The translations under genes and the position numbers were made by a program. From Bacteroidia bacterium (GTDB lineage: Bacteria > Bacteroidota > Bacteroidia > Chitinophagales > Chitinophagaceae): 64,000 nucleotides of DNA. Positions 34,938 to 43,588 of this stretch are shown one piece after another. Under the pieces are notes generated by a model. The model did not search any database and had not been told where the DNA came from. It saw only the letters and a program-made list of their open reading frames with translations. How positions within the stretch are numbered: position 1 is the first letter of the stretch; every line of letters begins with the position of its first letter. The DNA is taken from positions 124,001-188,000 of the forward strand of contig JAUICZ010000003.1 of assembly GCA_030429205.1 (NCBI GenBank). Direction: 5' to 3'.

Positions 34938-36592
34938 GGCATTGCATTTATCAGCTGTTGTGTATAGGCAGCTTTGGGGTGCTTTAATACATCATCTGCA
35001 TTACCGGTTTCTACAAACTTGCCTTGCTGCATCACCAATACCCTGTCACTAATATGGTACACCACATTTAAATCGTGAGAGATAAACAGATAAGACAACG
35101 CCAATTCTTGTTGTAATTCTTTTAAAAGGTTCAATATCTGGGCTTGTACGCTTACATCCAGTGCTGACACACTCTCATCACAAATCAACAATTTAGGACG
35201 TACAGATAATGCTCGTGCGATACCTATACGCTGCCGCTGCCCGCCTGAAAACTGGTGCGGATACCTTTTCATACTACCTTTCGGTAGTTGCACCATATCC
35301 AGCAGGCGTTCCGCCTCTTGTTTCCTTTCTCTTCTTGGTATAATATCATGTATCGCCAAAGGCTCCATTAGTATATCTCCAATACTCATGCGAGGATTCA
35401 ATGACGCATAAGGATCTTGAAAGATCAGCTGAATTTCCCGTTTTAGTTGCTTCTGCTCTTTAGTTGATAATGCTGTAATATCTTGCCCTTTATAACTAAT
35501 TCCTCCCTTATGTATCGGCAACAGCCTCATGATAGTTTTACCAATAGTACTTTTACCACAACCACTCTCTCCTACCAATCCCAGCACTTCTCCTTTACGT
35601 AAACTAAAGGACACCCCATCTACTGCTTTAAAATAAGCGACTGATTTACCCAACCGGTTTTTATTCATTTCAAACCATACACTTATATCATTTACATCCA
35701 GTAACACCTCTTCTGATATCAGTTGTGCAAACGGCTCTTTACTGACTGGCTTACCCTGTAAAAAATCCTGTACGGTAGGTAATGGTTTATTTTTTTGATC
35801 GCTCGAAGGACGACACGCTAACAATGCTTTTGTATACATTTCTTTCGGAGACTCTAACACTCTCTTCATCTCTCCCTGCTCTACTACATCACCGTTATAC
35901 ATCACTAATATATCGTCAGCTATTTTTGCTGCTAACGCCAAATCGTGCGTAATGAATATCATAGCAGTACCGGTTGCTCGCTGCAAATCATTCATCAATT
36001 CAACTATCTCATTCTGTACGGTTACATCCAATGCCGTTGTCGGTTCATCCGCAATTAACAACGCAGGCTTATTACACATAGCCATCGCAATCATAACTCT
36101 TTGCTTTTGCCCTCCGGACAACTGGTGTGGGTATCTTTTAAAGAGTTGTTCCGGGTTAGGCAGCTTTACCTTGCTCAACCAGTCGACAGCTTGCTGACGA
36201 GCATTACTTTTTGATACCGAATGATGTTGTAGTATGCTCTCCGTTAATTGCGCACCAATTTGCATAACAGGATTTAAAGAGCTCATAGGCTCCTGAAATA
36301 TCATACCAATCTCATTGCCTCTTATCTTACACCACTCTTTGCTGCTGTTAATGCTGCTAAGTAGTATTTCTTCATTATTAACTTGTAGCACTGTATTAGC
36401 CTGCACTTTTGCAGAGGATGGCAATAACCCCATTAAAGACAAGGCCGTTAGTGACTTTCCCGAACCACTTTCACCAACTATTGCCAGCGTTCTTCCTTTA
36501 TGTAGTGTCAAAGAAACATTGTTGACAACAGTAGAGTCGGCAAAAGAAATACTTAAACCCTGTACAGATAATATTTGTTCTGGACCAGTCAT
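34934..36592 (-). CDS. Dual ATP-binding ABC protein (peptide/opine type, YejF-like)
   Basis: A 552-residue soluble protein with two ABC ATPase domains in one chain: domain 1 (~5-260) with 'GESGSGKS', 'LSGGQKQR' and 'LLIADEPTTALDVT', and domain 2 (~300-550) with 'GESGCGKS', 'FSGGQRQR' and 'LLICDESVSALDVS'. In domain 2 the Walker-B region has D-E-S instead of D-E-P. A C-terminal oligopeptide-type extension follows each domain. It powers a peptide or nickel-type importer, but no permease or binding protein genes are adjacent. Its ATG overlaps the upstream AMP nucleosidase stop (TAATG). Confidence 0.92.
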   Translation of the reverse strand: MTGPEQILSVQGLSISFADSTVVNNVSLTLHKGRTLAIVGESGSGKSLTALSLMGLLPSSAKVQANTVLQVNNEEILLSSINSSKEWCKIRGNEIGMIFQEPMSSLNPVMQIGAQLTESILQHHSVSKSNARQQAVDWLSKVKLPNPEQLFKRYPHQLSGGQKQRVMIAMAMCNKPALLIADEPTTALDVTVQNEIVELMNDLQRATGTAMIFITHDLALAAKIADDILVMYNGDVVEQGEMKRVLESPKEMYTKALLACRPSSDQKNKPLPTVQDFLQGKPVSKEPFAQLISEEVLLDVNDISVWFEMNKNRLGKSVAYFKAVDGVSFSLRKGEVLGLVGESGCGKSTIGKTIMRLLPIHKGGISYKGQDITALSTKEQKQLKREIQLIFQDPYASLNPRMSIGDILMEPLAIHDIIPRRERKQEAERLLDMVQLPKGSMKRYPHQFSGGQRQRIGIARALSVRPKLLICDESVSALDVSVQAQILNLLKELQQELALSYLFISHDLNVVYHISDRVLVMQQGKFVETGNADDVLKHPKAAYTQQLINAMP

Positions 36593-37362
36593 TAGAACTG
36601 CAGGTGCTTTACAGTTAAACCGTTATTGATTAATTGTTTTAGAGAGTCGATACCTATGGTCAAGTGACTGTCTATATATTTCTTAGTTACAGTAGCATCG
36701 CTTCTTCCTGTTTTAACACCTTCCGGCACCATCGGTTGGTCTGACACCAGCAGTAGTGCACCCGTTGAGATATTGTTTGCAAAACCAGCAGAAAAAATAG
36801 TAGCTGTTTCCATATCTATGGCCATTACTCTTATTTTTCTAAGGTATGCTTTAAACTCATTGTCATGCTCCCATACTCGTCTATTGGTTGTATATACTGT
36901 ACCCGTCCAATAATCTTCGTTATGATCTCTAATAGTAGTAGATATTGCCTTTTGTAACGCAAACGACGGTAAAGCAGGCACTTCAGGCAGCATATAATCA
37001 TTACTGGCACCTTCTCCTCTTATCGCAGCAATGGGTAATATCAAATCTCCGATCTTGTTCTTTCTTTTCAATCCGCCACACTTACCTAAAAACAATGCAG
37101 CTTTGGGTTTTATAGATGATAACAGATCCATTACCGTTGCAGCATTAGCGCTCCCCATACCAAAGTTTACGATCGTTATACCATCTGCTGTGGCGCACTG
37201 CATAGGCTTATCTCTACCATACACATCTACCTTATATGTTTCTGCAAAACGGTTTACATAGTTTTTAAAATTGCAGAGAAGAATGTATTTACCAAACTTG
37301 CTCAGTGGCATACCAGTGTAACGCGGCAGCCAGTTTTTTACTATTTCCTGTTTTGTTTTCAT
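36592..37362 (-). CDS. amn: AMP nucleosidase
   Basis: A 256-residue enzyme of the nucleoside-phosphorylase fold that splits AMP into adenine and ribose 5-phosphate. Recognisable segments are 'GITIVNFGMGSANAATVMDLL', 'PKAALFLGKCGGL', 'GDLILPIAAIRGEGAS' and the active-site 'AIDMETATIFSAGF' near residue 193, followed by 'SDQPMVPEGVK'. It is the short form that lacks the N-terminal domain of E. coli Amn, as in other Bacteroidota. It is translationally coupled to the downstream dual ABC ATPase. Confidence 0.9.
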   Translation of the reverse strand: MKTKQEIVKNWLPRYTGMPLSKFGKYILLCNFKNYVNRFAETYKVDVYGRDKPMQCATADGITIVNFGMGSANAATVMDLLSSIKPKAALFLGKCGGLKRKNKIGDLILPIAAIRGEGASNDYMLPEVPALPSFALQKAISTTIRDHNEDYWTGTVYTTNRRVWEHDNEFKAYLRKIRVMAIDMETATIFSAGFANNISTGALLLVSDQPMVPEGVKTGRSDATVTKKYIDSHLTIGIDSLKQLINNGLTVKHLQF

Positions 37363-37436
37363 CTTTATTAAAGTTACTAAATAGTATCTGTAGTTAATGA
37401 GGTTGATATTTAAGGATAATTCAGCATTTTTGAACT

Positions 37437-37874
37437 GTGATTGAAATAGACATTTCAGATATAGACCTCAAGCTTAAAAAAGAGGATGGCAATACATACG
37501 TTTTTGATCTGATCAGAAAGAAGTGGGTGATGCTTACCCCCGAGGAACATGTACGTCAGTATGTATTGCAATACTTGGTTTCAAAAAGAAGCTACCCTGC
37601 CAGTAGAATAGCTGTAGAAAAACAAATAACAGTAAACAATATTAAAAAGAGGTTCGATGCTGTTGTGTTTGACGAGCACCACAAACCATGGATGATCATT
37701 GAATGTAAAGCCCCAGAAGTGACAATAACAGAAAAAACGCTCAACCAGGTATTACAGTATCATAACGAACTACAATGCAGCTACTGGTATATTACCAACG
37801 GTCGGCAAAACTATTGTGCTGACGCTTGCAGTGACGAAGTCGTTTGGTTGGAAGATTTACCATCTACTACCTGA
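37437..37874 (+). CDS. HsdR N-terminal domain (HSDR_N_2) protein, stand-alone
   Basis: A 145-residue protein with the restriction-nuclease-like core of type I R subunits. Landmarks are 'PEEHVRQYVLQYLVSKRSYPASRIAVEKQI', 'RFDAVVFDEHHKPWMIIECKAP' (the D...E-x-K catalytic pattern around residues 78-95) and 'LNQVLQYHNELQCSYWYITNGRQNY'. No helicase domain, HsdM or HsdS is near, so this is a solitary nuclease-fold protein, common in Bacteroidota and of unknown role. It begins with GTG; a stop lies just upstream in frame. Its 3' end overlaps the convergent S41 peptidase gene by 64 bp. Confidence 0.85.
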   Translation: MIEIDISDIDLKLKKEDGNTYVFDLIRKKWVMLTPEEHVRQYVLQYLVSKRSYPASRIAVEKQITVNNIKKRFDAVVFDEHHKPWMIIECKAPEVTITEKTLNQVLQYHNELQCSYWYITNGRQNYCADACSDEVVWLEDLPSTT

Positions 37875-39502
37875 CGATATGTATCTCCTTTAAAAACCTC
37901 TAGCGCTTTTTGCACTACATTATCATCAGTATACATTATTGTATAATACCCCTGCTCTCTAAATAACATTTTAGCCAGTTGCGCTTTCATGTGTAAGCCC
38001 AGATACCTACGGTTATTATTTTGAGTCAATAATGTTCTAACAGTCTTTTGTGTTTTTTTATCCAAAGTAGCCACAAACTTCTCTACCAGCACATCTGCTT
38101 TAAACTGCTTTTTAAAATTGGATATTAACTTAAATCGCTTCAGGCTATCTCTTCTGTATATATAATAATCCCACACTGTTGAGGACACTCCCTTGCTATA
38201 TATAAGCCTGAGCATAGGCGTAGACAATTTTGCAGTATCGTATGGCACAAAAATATCAGGGCGAATCCCTCCGCCTCCATACACTACTCTATTGTTAGCC
38301 GTGTAGTACATCGTAGTATCTTCCAGGCTATATAAAGAGTCGTCTCCTATAAGTTCTCCACTGATAAAACGATCGTGAAAATCTTGTTGATACTGCTCCC
38401 TTCCATCTTCGTAAGAACGTTGTACACATCTGCCTGATGGTGTATAGTATTTGGCAATCGTTAGTCTTAATGCCGAACCATCTTCCAACTCATACTGATC
38501 TTGTACCAGTCCTTTACCATATGTTCTTCTTCCTACTATAACCCCTCTATCCCAATCTTGTACTGCACCAGCCAATATCTCACTGGCAGAAGCTGAATGT
38601 TCATCTACAAGAATTACCAGATCTCCTTTCTCGAACTGCCCTGCTTTATCCGCTTTATATTCCTCTACTTTTGAGTTAACTCCTTTCGTAGTCACAATCA
38701 ATTTATCACCATCCAAAAACTCATCGGCTATACGCTTTGCAGGCGCCAATAAACCTCCAGGATTTTGACGTAAGTCTACAACTAGTCTCTTCATCCCTTC
38801 AACTCTCAATTTCTGCAATGCGCTATCAAATTCTTCATATGTAGTAGCACTAAACTTATTGATCTTGATAATACCTGTTATACTGTCTAACATTATAGAA
38901 GCATCAACGCTATATGTCGGAATTCGGTCTCTTTTGAGCGCTACGGTATATTGATTCTCCTTTAGAGGTAACTCTAAGGTTAAGTTTACTTCTGTAAACT
39001 GTTTCCCCTTTAGTAATGACATTATACCTTCTGAAGTAATACCATTACCGGCCACTACACTATTTTCAACCTTTATTAGTTTATCTCCAATTCCTATTCC
39101 GGCTTTCTCTGCCGGGCCACCTTCTACAACAGAGATTATCTGTATCGTATCATCTACCACTGAGAACCCTACTCCAATACCGAAAAATCCTCCGCCAAGG
39201 TCTTCATTCACAGACTGTAATTTCTCTACCGGTATATATACTGTATGCGGGTCCAGATGGCTAATGATGCCATCAACAGCATCACGATAAAGCACATTGG
39301 TGTTAATTGTATCTACGTACCTTGCATCGATCAGGTCTATAATTTGCTCCAGCCTGTCGTTGCGTTGTATAATGGTGGTAATATTCCTTTTGTTACGCAA
39401 TGTGTCGCGCATTTTAAAACCAATGGTCATCCCTAATACCAATGTTAGAGAAATGAGCAATGGCCCCCAAACCCTCAACCTATCTTTATTCTTATCGTTC
39501 AT
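37811..39502 (-). CDS. C-terminal processing peptidase (S41, PDZ-containing)
   Basis: A 563-residue protein with an N-terminal membrane anchor (~13-30), a PDZ domain at ~105-190 ('GFFGIGVGFSVVDDTIQIISVVEGGPAEKAGIGIGDKLI') and an S41 catalytic domain at ~205-350. Catalytic Ser305 is in 'EHSASASEIL' and Lys330 in 'RRTYGKGLVQ'. The helical C-terminal extension is long, as in other Bacteroidota CtpA/Prc-like enzymes. It trims envelope proteins at their C-termini. Promoter at 39519-39548 reads into it. Confidence 0.95.
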   Translation of the reverse strand: MNDKNKDRLRVWGPLLISLTLVLGMTIGFKMRDTLRNKRNITTIIQRNDRLEQIIDLIDARYVDTINTNVLYRDAVDGIISHLDPHTVYIPVEKLQSVNEDLGGGFFGIGVGFSVVDDTIQIISVVEGGPAEKAGIGIGDKLIKVENSVVAGNGITSEGIMSLLKGKQFTEVNLTLELPLKENQYTVALKRDRIPTYSVDASIMLDSITGIIKINKFSATTYEEFDSALQKLRVEGMKRLVVDLRQNPGGLLAPAKRIADEFLDGDKLIVTTKGVNSKVEEYKADKAGQFEKGDLVILVDEHSASASEILAGAVQDWDRGVIVGRRTYGKGLVQDQYELEDGSALRLTIAKYYTPSGRCVQRSYEDGREQYQQDFHDRFISGELIGDDSLYSLEDTTMYYTANNRVVYGGGGIRPDIFVPYDTAKLSTPMLRLIYSKGVSSTVWDYYIYRRDSLKRFKLISNFKKQFKADVLVEKFVATLDKKTQKTVRTLLTQNNNRRYLGLHMKAQLAKMLFREQGYYTIMYTDDNVVQKALEVFKGDTYRQVVDGKSSNQTTSSLQASAQ

Positions 39503-39518
39503 TTAGTAATCGAATGGG

Positions 39519-39548
39519 CAAAGTTAAGTTGTAATTATCATATAACAA
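39519..39548 (-). promoter_or_regulatory. Bacteroidota promoter of the S41 peptidase gene
   Basis: On the minus strand: TTG at 39548-39546, exactly 19 nt, then TAACTTTG at 39526-39519, a full match to TTTG/TTG-N19-TAnnTTTG. The ATG is 17 bp downstream of the box. Confidence 0.65.
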
Positions 39549-39638
39549 CTTATTGTTTTGCAGCAACAAACTACACTTTATAATGTGATGTATTAGTTAA
39601 AAATGCTGTACAATAAATTTTGTGTACTACATTAGCAT

Positions 39639-40481
39639 ATGCCTACTATTTTAATTGCAGAAAGCGGATCCACTAAAACTGATTGGGTATTGTTAGGCGC
39701 TACAAAGCGCCCGATAAAATATAAAACCTCAGGTATCAACCCATACTTGCAAACTTCTTTTGAGATCAACGCTCTTTTAAGCCACGAGCTAAAGCTTAAA
39801 AAGTATCAGCCCGAACAAGTATTCTTTTACGGTGCAGGCATTAATGATAAAAAGAAAACCAACGAACTAAAAGGCATTCTGCAATCTTTCTTCGGTACAA
39901 AAAAAGTAGAAGTTAAAAGCGACATGGTGGCGGCAGCTCGAGGTCTTTGCCATAACGAGAAAGGAGTAGTAGCTATATTAGGAACAGGTAGCAATTCATG
40001 TTACTTCAACGGCAAAACCATCAAATCTCAAAACCCATCATTAGGGTATATATTAGGTGACGAAGGCAGTGGCAACCACATGGGTAAAAGGGTACTGCGA
40101 TATTTTGCCTACAACACATTTGATGAAGAGTTGAAGCCTGCTTTCGAAAAGGCCTTTGGTGATGATTTAAATGTAATTCTTCATAAAATATACAAAGAGC
40201 CATTTGCCAATAGATACATGGCGTCTTTTGCTCCTTTCTTATCAGAACACAGGGGGCACTATATGATTGAAAACATTATTGAAGATAGTTTGAATGAGTT
40301 CTTCCACAACCATATCTTAAAGTATAGAGAGAGCTGGAAACACCCCATACACTTTACAGGTTCTATTGCTTATGAGTTTAGAGATGTAATACAAAACATC
40401 TGCGAGCAGTGTAATCTTACTCTCGGCAAAATAGAAAAAAGCCCGCTCAAAGGCTTATTGCAGTTTCATCAACTAGATTAG
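39639..40481 (+). CDS. N-acetylglucosamine kinase-like (BadF/BadG/BcrA/BcrD ATPase family)
   Basis: A 280-residue ASKHA-fold kinase. The phosphate-1 loop 'ILIAESGSTKTDW' (4-16), the phosphate-2 region 'GVVAILGTGSNSCYF' (~110-124) and the 'LGYILGDEGSGNHMGKR' segment (~133-150) fit the Bacteroidota N-acetylglucosamine kinase group. It phosphorylates amino sugars recovered from cell-wall or glycan turnover. It is a single gene; a strong bidirectional hairpin follows it. Confidence 0.88.
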   Translation: MPTILIAESGSTKTDWVLLGATKRPIKYKTSGINPYLQTSFEINALLSHELKLKKYQPEQVFFYGAGINDKKKTNELKGILQSFFGTKKVEVKSDMVAAARGLCHNEKGVVAILGTGSNSCYFNGKTIKSQNPSLGYILGDEGSGNHMGKRVLRYFAYNTFDEELKPAFEKAFGDDLNVILHKIYKEPFANRYMASFAPFLSEHRGHYMIENIIEDSLNEFFHNHILKYRESWKHPIHFTGSIAYEFRDVIQNICEQCNLTLGKIEKSPLKGLLQFHQLD

Positions 40482-40538
40482 TAATAGCCAAATAACATAA
40501 TGCCGGAATAGTAAATTAAGCTTACTTAGTAACAAAGA

Positions 40539-40569
40539 AAAACCCGTCTTGATATACAAGACGGGTTTT
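40539..40569. terminator. Bidirectional terminator between the kinase and the OmpA-like gene
   Basis: A perfect 13-bp stem (aaaacccgtcttg/caagacgggtttt) with a 5-nt loop and A/T runs on both sides, between two convergent genes. Confidence 0.92.
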
Positions 40570-40591
40570 AATATTATGGTCTAATCTAAGA

Positions 40592-42340
40592 TTAGTTTCT
40601 TCTCAAGTTCGGGAATGGAGGAGCTACGTTAGCAGGACCTTCTTCACCCGGTAGAGCAGCACGGTAAAGTACTGAGTTAGGATCACCTGCAACACCATAT
40701 TGGAAGATGAAGCGGTTACGATCGATACCGTGTTTCTCACTCATGAACTCGATGATCGCGTTTACACGATCCCAAGAACGTTGTTGTTGAACTTTACTCT
40801 TATTACCTGCACCTGTGATAACCACTTTACAAGTTGGGTTAGCCATCATTTGTGCTGCAAGAGCTGATAGTAAACCTTGACCTGCAGAAGGTATGCGAGC
40901 AGAGCTACCAGAGAATACGATGCTACCTGCGCTGATGCTACCACAAGCCGGAGCCATAGAACCACAACCGTCAGGACAAGGGCATTTACCAACACCGTCA
41001 GCGTCAACTGGTTGACATTCTGTAGGAGTGATCAATTGCTTATCACGATCATCAGGAACACCATCACCATCTGTATCTAGAGGACAACCGTGGCTGTCAA
41101 CAGCTACACCTTGAGGAGTACCAGGGCACTTGTCAAATTGATCTGTGATACCGTCGCCATCGCTATCAGGTAGTGTTGGATCAGGAAGTATCATATGACG
41201 AGGGTAAGACAACTCGTTGTAAGCATGATCTAATGGGTTCAACCAGTATAGAGGCTCAACACTCTTTGTTTTGTTACCCAAGTTAAAGTTAAGACCAAGA
41301 GAGAAGTAGTTGATCAAATCGTTCTGGTTAGACATAACCGGAGCACCTTCTACTTGAGATACCCAACGCTGTCCGTCAAGAAGATCTTCATCCCATGGGA
41401 TAGACACGCGGTCTTCTAGTGAAATGTTGAATCTTTTGCTTAAACGGATTTGAACACCTAAACCAAGACTTGGAGTAGCTTGTATAGTTTTGTTATTGAA
41501 GATTGAAGTACGACGACGATCACGCTCGTTATCAGCTTCAGTTTCAAATGTACCGTCTTGTGCACTTAACAAACCATCTCTGATTTGCTTTCTGTTCTCA
41601 CTGATTTGAGGTAATACTTGCGCACCACCACCAGCGATTGCATCAAAGTCATATTTTTGGAAGTTCGCATCTAATGCATCAACACGAGTGTTGTATGCAA
41701 TAGCACCGATACCAACTAAAGCGTATACAGAAAGACCTGTTCTAGCTTTGTGGAAACGGATGTTGTGCAAAGAACCGATTAGGTCTAAGCTCAATTGATG
41801 AGATTCCATTCTGTAGTTCCAGAATACAGGATCGGTTGCGATGTTTGCACCCGGAGTACCAGGAACCTGAACTAATGGTTGGTAACCATTGTCAGCCCAT
41901 GCTGGATTTCTTTTATAGTTACGGTCTTCTTGCCATGCCTGACCTCTACCAATACCGTAGATGTATTGTAAACGTGTAGATAAGAAATAGCCCCAAGACT
42001 TACGGATGTGAGCGTGTAAACCATACCCACCTTTTGAACCTTTAGTAAATGGAGTTAGTGAAGATACATCACCTAAAATGTTGTATAAACCAGCACCAAC
42101 ACCAACTTCCCACATGTTACGTGGTTTAGCAGGAAAAGCGTACTGATGATTCAAAAATTTACGGTGTTGATCCATGCGTGAACGTGGAACATAGTTTGAG
42201 TCCAGAACATCATAGCTGTCTCCACGATAAGTCATATCGCGCGCAGACCATTGAGCTCCAGAGCTTTCCTGAGCAAATGCTGGTTGTATCGCAAACATTG
42301 CGCATAAACCGGCTAGCAATAGGTACTTTTTGTTGACCAT
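40592..42340 (-). CDS. OmpA-like outer membrane protein with thrombospondin type-3 repeats
   Basis: A 582-residue protein: signal peptide (cut after 'QPAFA'), N-terminal beta-barrel region (~55-370), a Ca2+-binding type-3 repeat stretch (~400-450: 'DSDGDGITDQFDKCPGT', 'DTDGDGVPDDRDK'), a Cys-rich linker ('CPCPDGCGSMAPACG'), and an OmpA-like C-terminal domain (~475-560). In that domain the peptidoglycan-binding 'GHTD' is replaced by 'GAGN', so the Asp that contacts diaminopimelate is missing, although the later 'RSWDRVNAIIEF' fits the family. Codon use appears that of an abundant protein. A clean promoter lies upstream. Confidence 0.88.
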   Translation of the reverse strand: MVNKKYLLLAGLCAMFAIQPAFAQESSGAQWSARDMTYRGDSYDVLDSNYVPRSRMDQHRKFLNHQYAFPAKPRNMWEVGVGAGLYNILGDVSSLTPFTKGSKGGYGLHAHIRKSWGYFLSTRLQYIYGIGRGQAWQEDRNYKRNPAWADNGYQPLVQVPGTPGANIATDPVFWNYRMESHQLSLDLIGSLHNIRFHKARTGLSVYALVGIGAIAYNTRVDALDANFQKYDFDAIAGGGAQVLPQISENRKQIRDGLLSAQDGTFETEADNERDRRRTSIFNNKTIQATPSLGLGVQIRLSKRFNISLEDRVSIPWDEDLLDGQRWVSQVEGAPVMSNQNDLINYFSLGLNFNLGNKTKSVEPLYWLNPLDHAYNELSYPRHMILPDPTLPDSDGDGITDQFDKCPGTPQGVAVDSHGCPLDTDGDGVPDDRDKQLITPTECQPVDADGVGKCPCPDGCGSMAPACGSISAGSIVFSGSSARIPSAGQGLLSALAAQMMANPTCKVVITGAGNKSKVQQQRSWDRVNAIIEFMSEKHGIDRNRFIFQYGVAGDPNSVLYRAALPGEEGPANVAPPFPNLRRN

Positions 42341-42400
42341 AACAGATTGTTTATTTAATAATTTGTGTGTTGCTCTTAATAATTAGTTATAAAGTTGCGA

Positions 42401-42431
42401 CAAAGGTATATTTAAGCTTTCAAAAAAACAA
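42401..42431 (-). promoter_or_regulatory. Promoter of the OmpA-like gene
   Basis: On the minus strand: TTG (42431-42429), 20 nt, TACCTTTG (42408-42401), an exact -7 match, ~60 bp upstream of the ATG at 42340. Confidence 0.6.
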
Positions 42432-42556
42432 CGAAAGAAATTAGATTTCTTTCACATTTTTTGGCCTCTATATCACCTATTTCTATGTCAAAGAACTACT
42501 TTTAACACCAAATATCCAAACGTATTTTTGTTAATTTAAGGTTATCGTAACTGCTG

Positions 42557-43519
42557 ATGGAACTGGTCAAAAATCTTATAGGAGAGGAGCTGGATTTATT
42601 CGAAAAAAAATTCGCATCACAAACAAATGTATCAAACCCTTTACTGAAGCGCGTTTTAAGATATATTATTAAAAATAAAGGGAAACAGATGCGCCCTATG
42701 TTCGTATTCCTGTGCGCTAAACTATCTGGTGGAATTACCGAGCAATCATACCGTGCGGCCTCTCTTATTGAGCTGTTACATACTGCAACATTAGTACACG
42801 ACGATGTTGTGGATAACTCTATGATGAGACGTAATAAATTCTCAATCAACGCTTTATGGAAAATAAAGATTCCGGTGCTTGTAGGTGATTATATGCTGTC
42901 TCAAGGGCTATTACTTTCATTAGAAAACGATGATTATCAGATACTTAAGATAACCAGCAGGGCCGTAAAAGAGATGAGTGAGGGAGAACTGCTACAAATA
43001 GAGAAAGCAAGGCGGCTTGATATTCAAGAAGATATATATTTTGATATAATAAAATCTAAGACAGCTTCCCTACTCTCGGCAGCTTGCTCAGCAGGGGCAT
43101 ATTCAGCAAAAAATGACGATGACCTAACAGAGTATTTCAGACAATTTGGCGAGTATGTTGGCATAGCCTTTCAAATAAAAGACGATCTATTTGATTACGG
43201 AGAAGCCAACATTGGAAAACCGACCGGAATAGACATAAAAGAGAAGAAAATGACACTTCCCCTGATCTACGCATTGCAACATGCTGACAGTGCTACCAAG
43301 AGAAAAATCATATATATAGTAAAAAATCAAAATACGGATAAGCAAAAAGTCAACGAGGTGATCAGTCACGTTCGTGAATCTGGCGGGATTGAATATGCCA
43401 GCGAAAAAATGATCTATTATAAAAATAAAGCGCTGAACATGTTGGACAAGTATCCTGACGACCCTACAAAAGCAGCCTTAATAGATCTGGTAAATTTTGT
43501 GATCGACCGTAAACATTAG
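42557..43519 (+). CDS. Polyprenyl diphosphate synthase
   Basis: A 320-residue trans-prenyl transferase. The substrate-binding motifs are 'KGKQMRP' (41-47), the first Asp-rich motif DDVVD at 82-86 and the second DDLFD at 209-213. The residue five positions before the first motif is small (Ala in 'LHTATLVHDD'), which in this family goes with long-chain (C40-type) products, so octaprenyl/heptaprenyl diphosphate for the menaquinone side chain is likely (inference). It lies 70 bp upstream of the second uvrA on the same strand. Confidence 0.92.
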   Translation: MELVKNLIGEELDLFEKKFASQTNVSNPLLKRVLRYIIKNKGKQMRPMFVFLCAKLSGGITEQSYRAASLIELLHTATLVHDDVVDNSMMRRNKFSINALWKIKIPVLVGDYMLSQGLLLSLENDDYQILKITSRAVKEMSEGELLQIEKARRLDIQEDIYFDIIKSKTASLLSAACSAGAYSAKNDDDLTEYFRQFGEYVGIAFQIKDDLFDYGEANIGKPTGIDIKEKKMTLPLIYALQHADSATKRKIIYIVKNQNTDKQKVNEVISHVRESGGIEYASEKMIYYKNKALNMLDKYPDDPTKAALIDLVNFVIDRKH

Positions 43520-43588
43520 TATCCTGCTGTTGTTAATTACTTAGCAGATTTTTCACATTTTCATTAATTAAATTGCGTGCCTGAAACT

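Noticed and set aside
37437-37874. Type I restriction system
   Set aside because: Only the HsdR N-terminal domain is present; no hsdM, hsdS or helicase motifs nearby.
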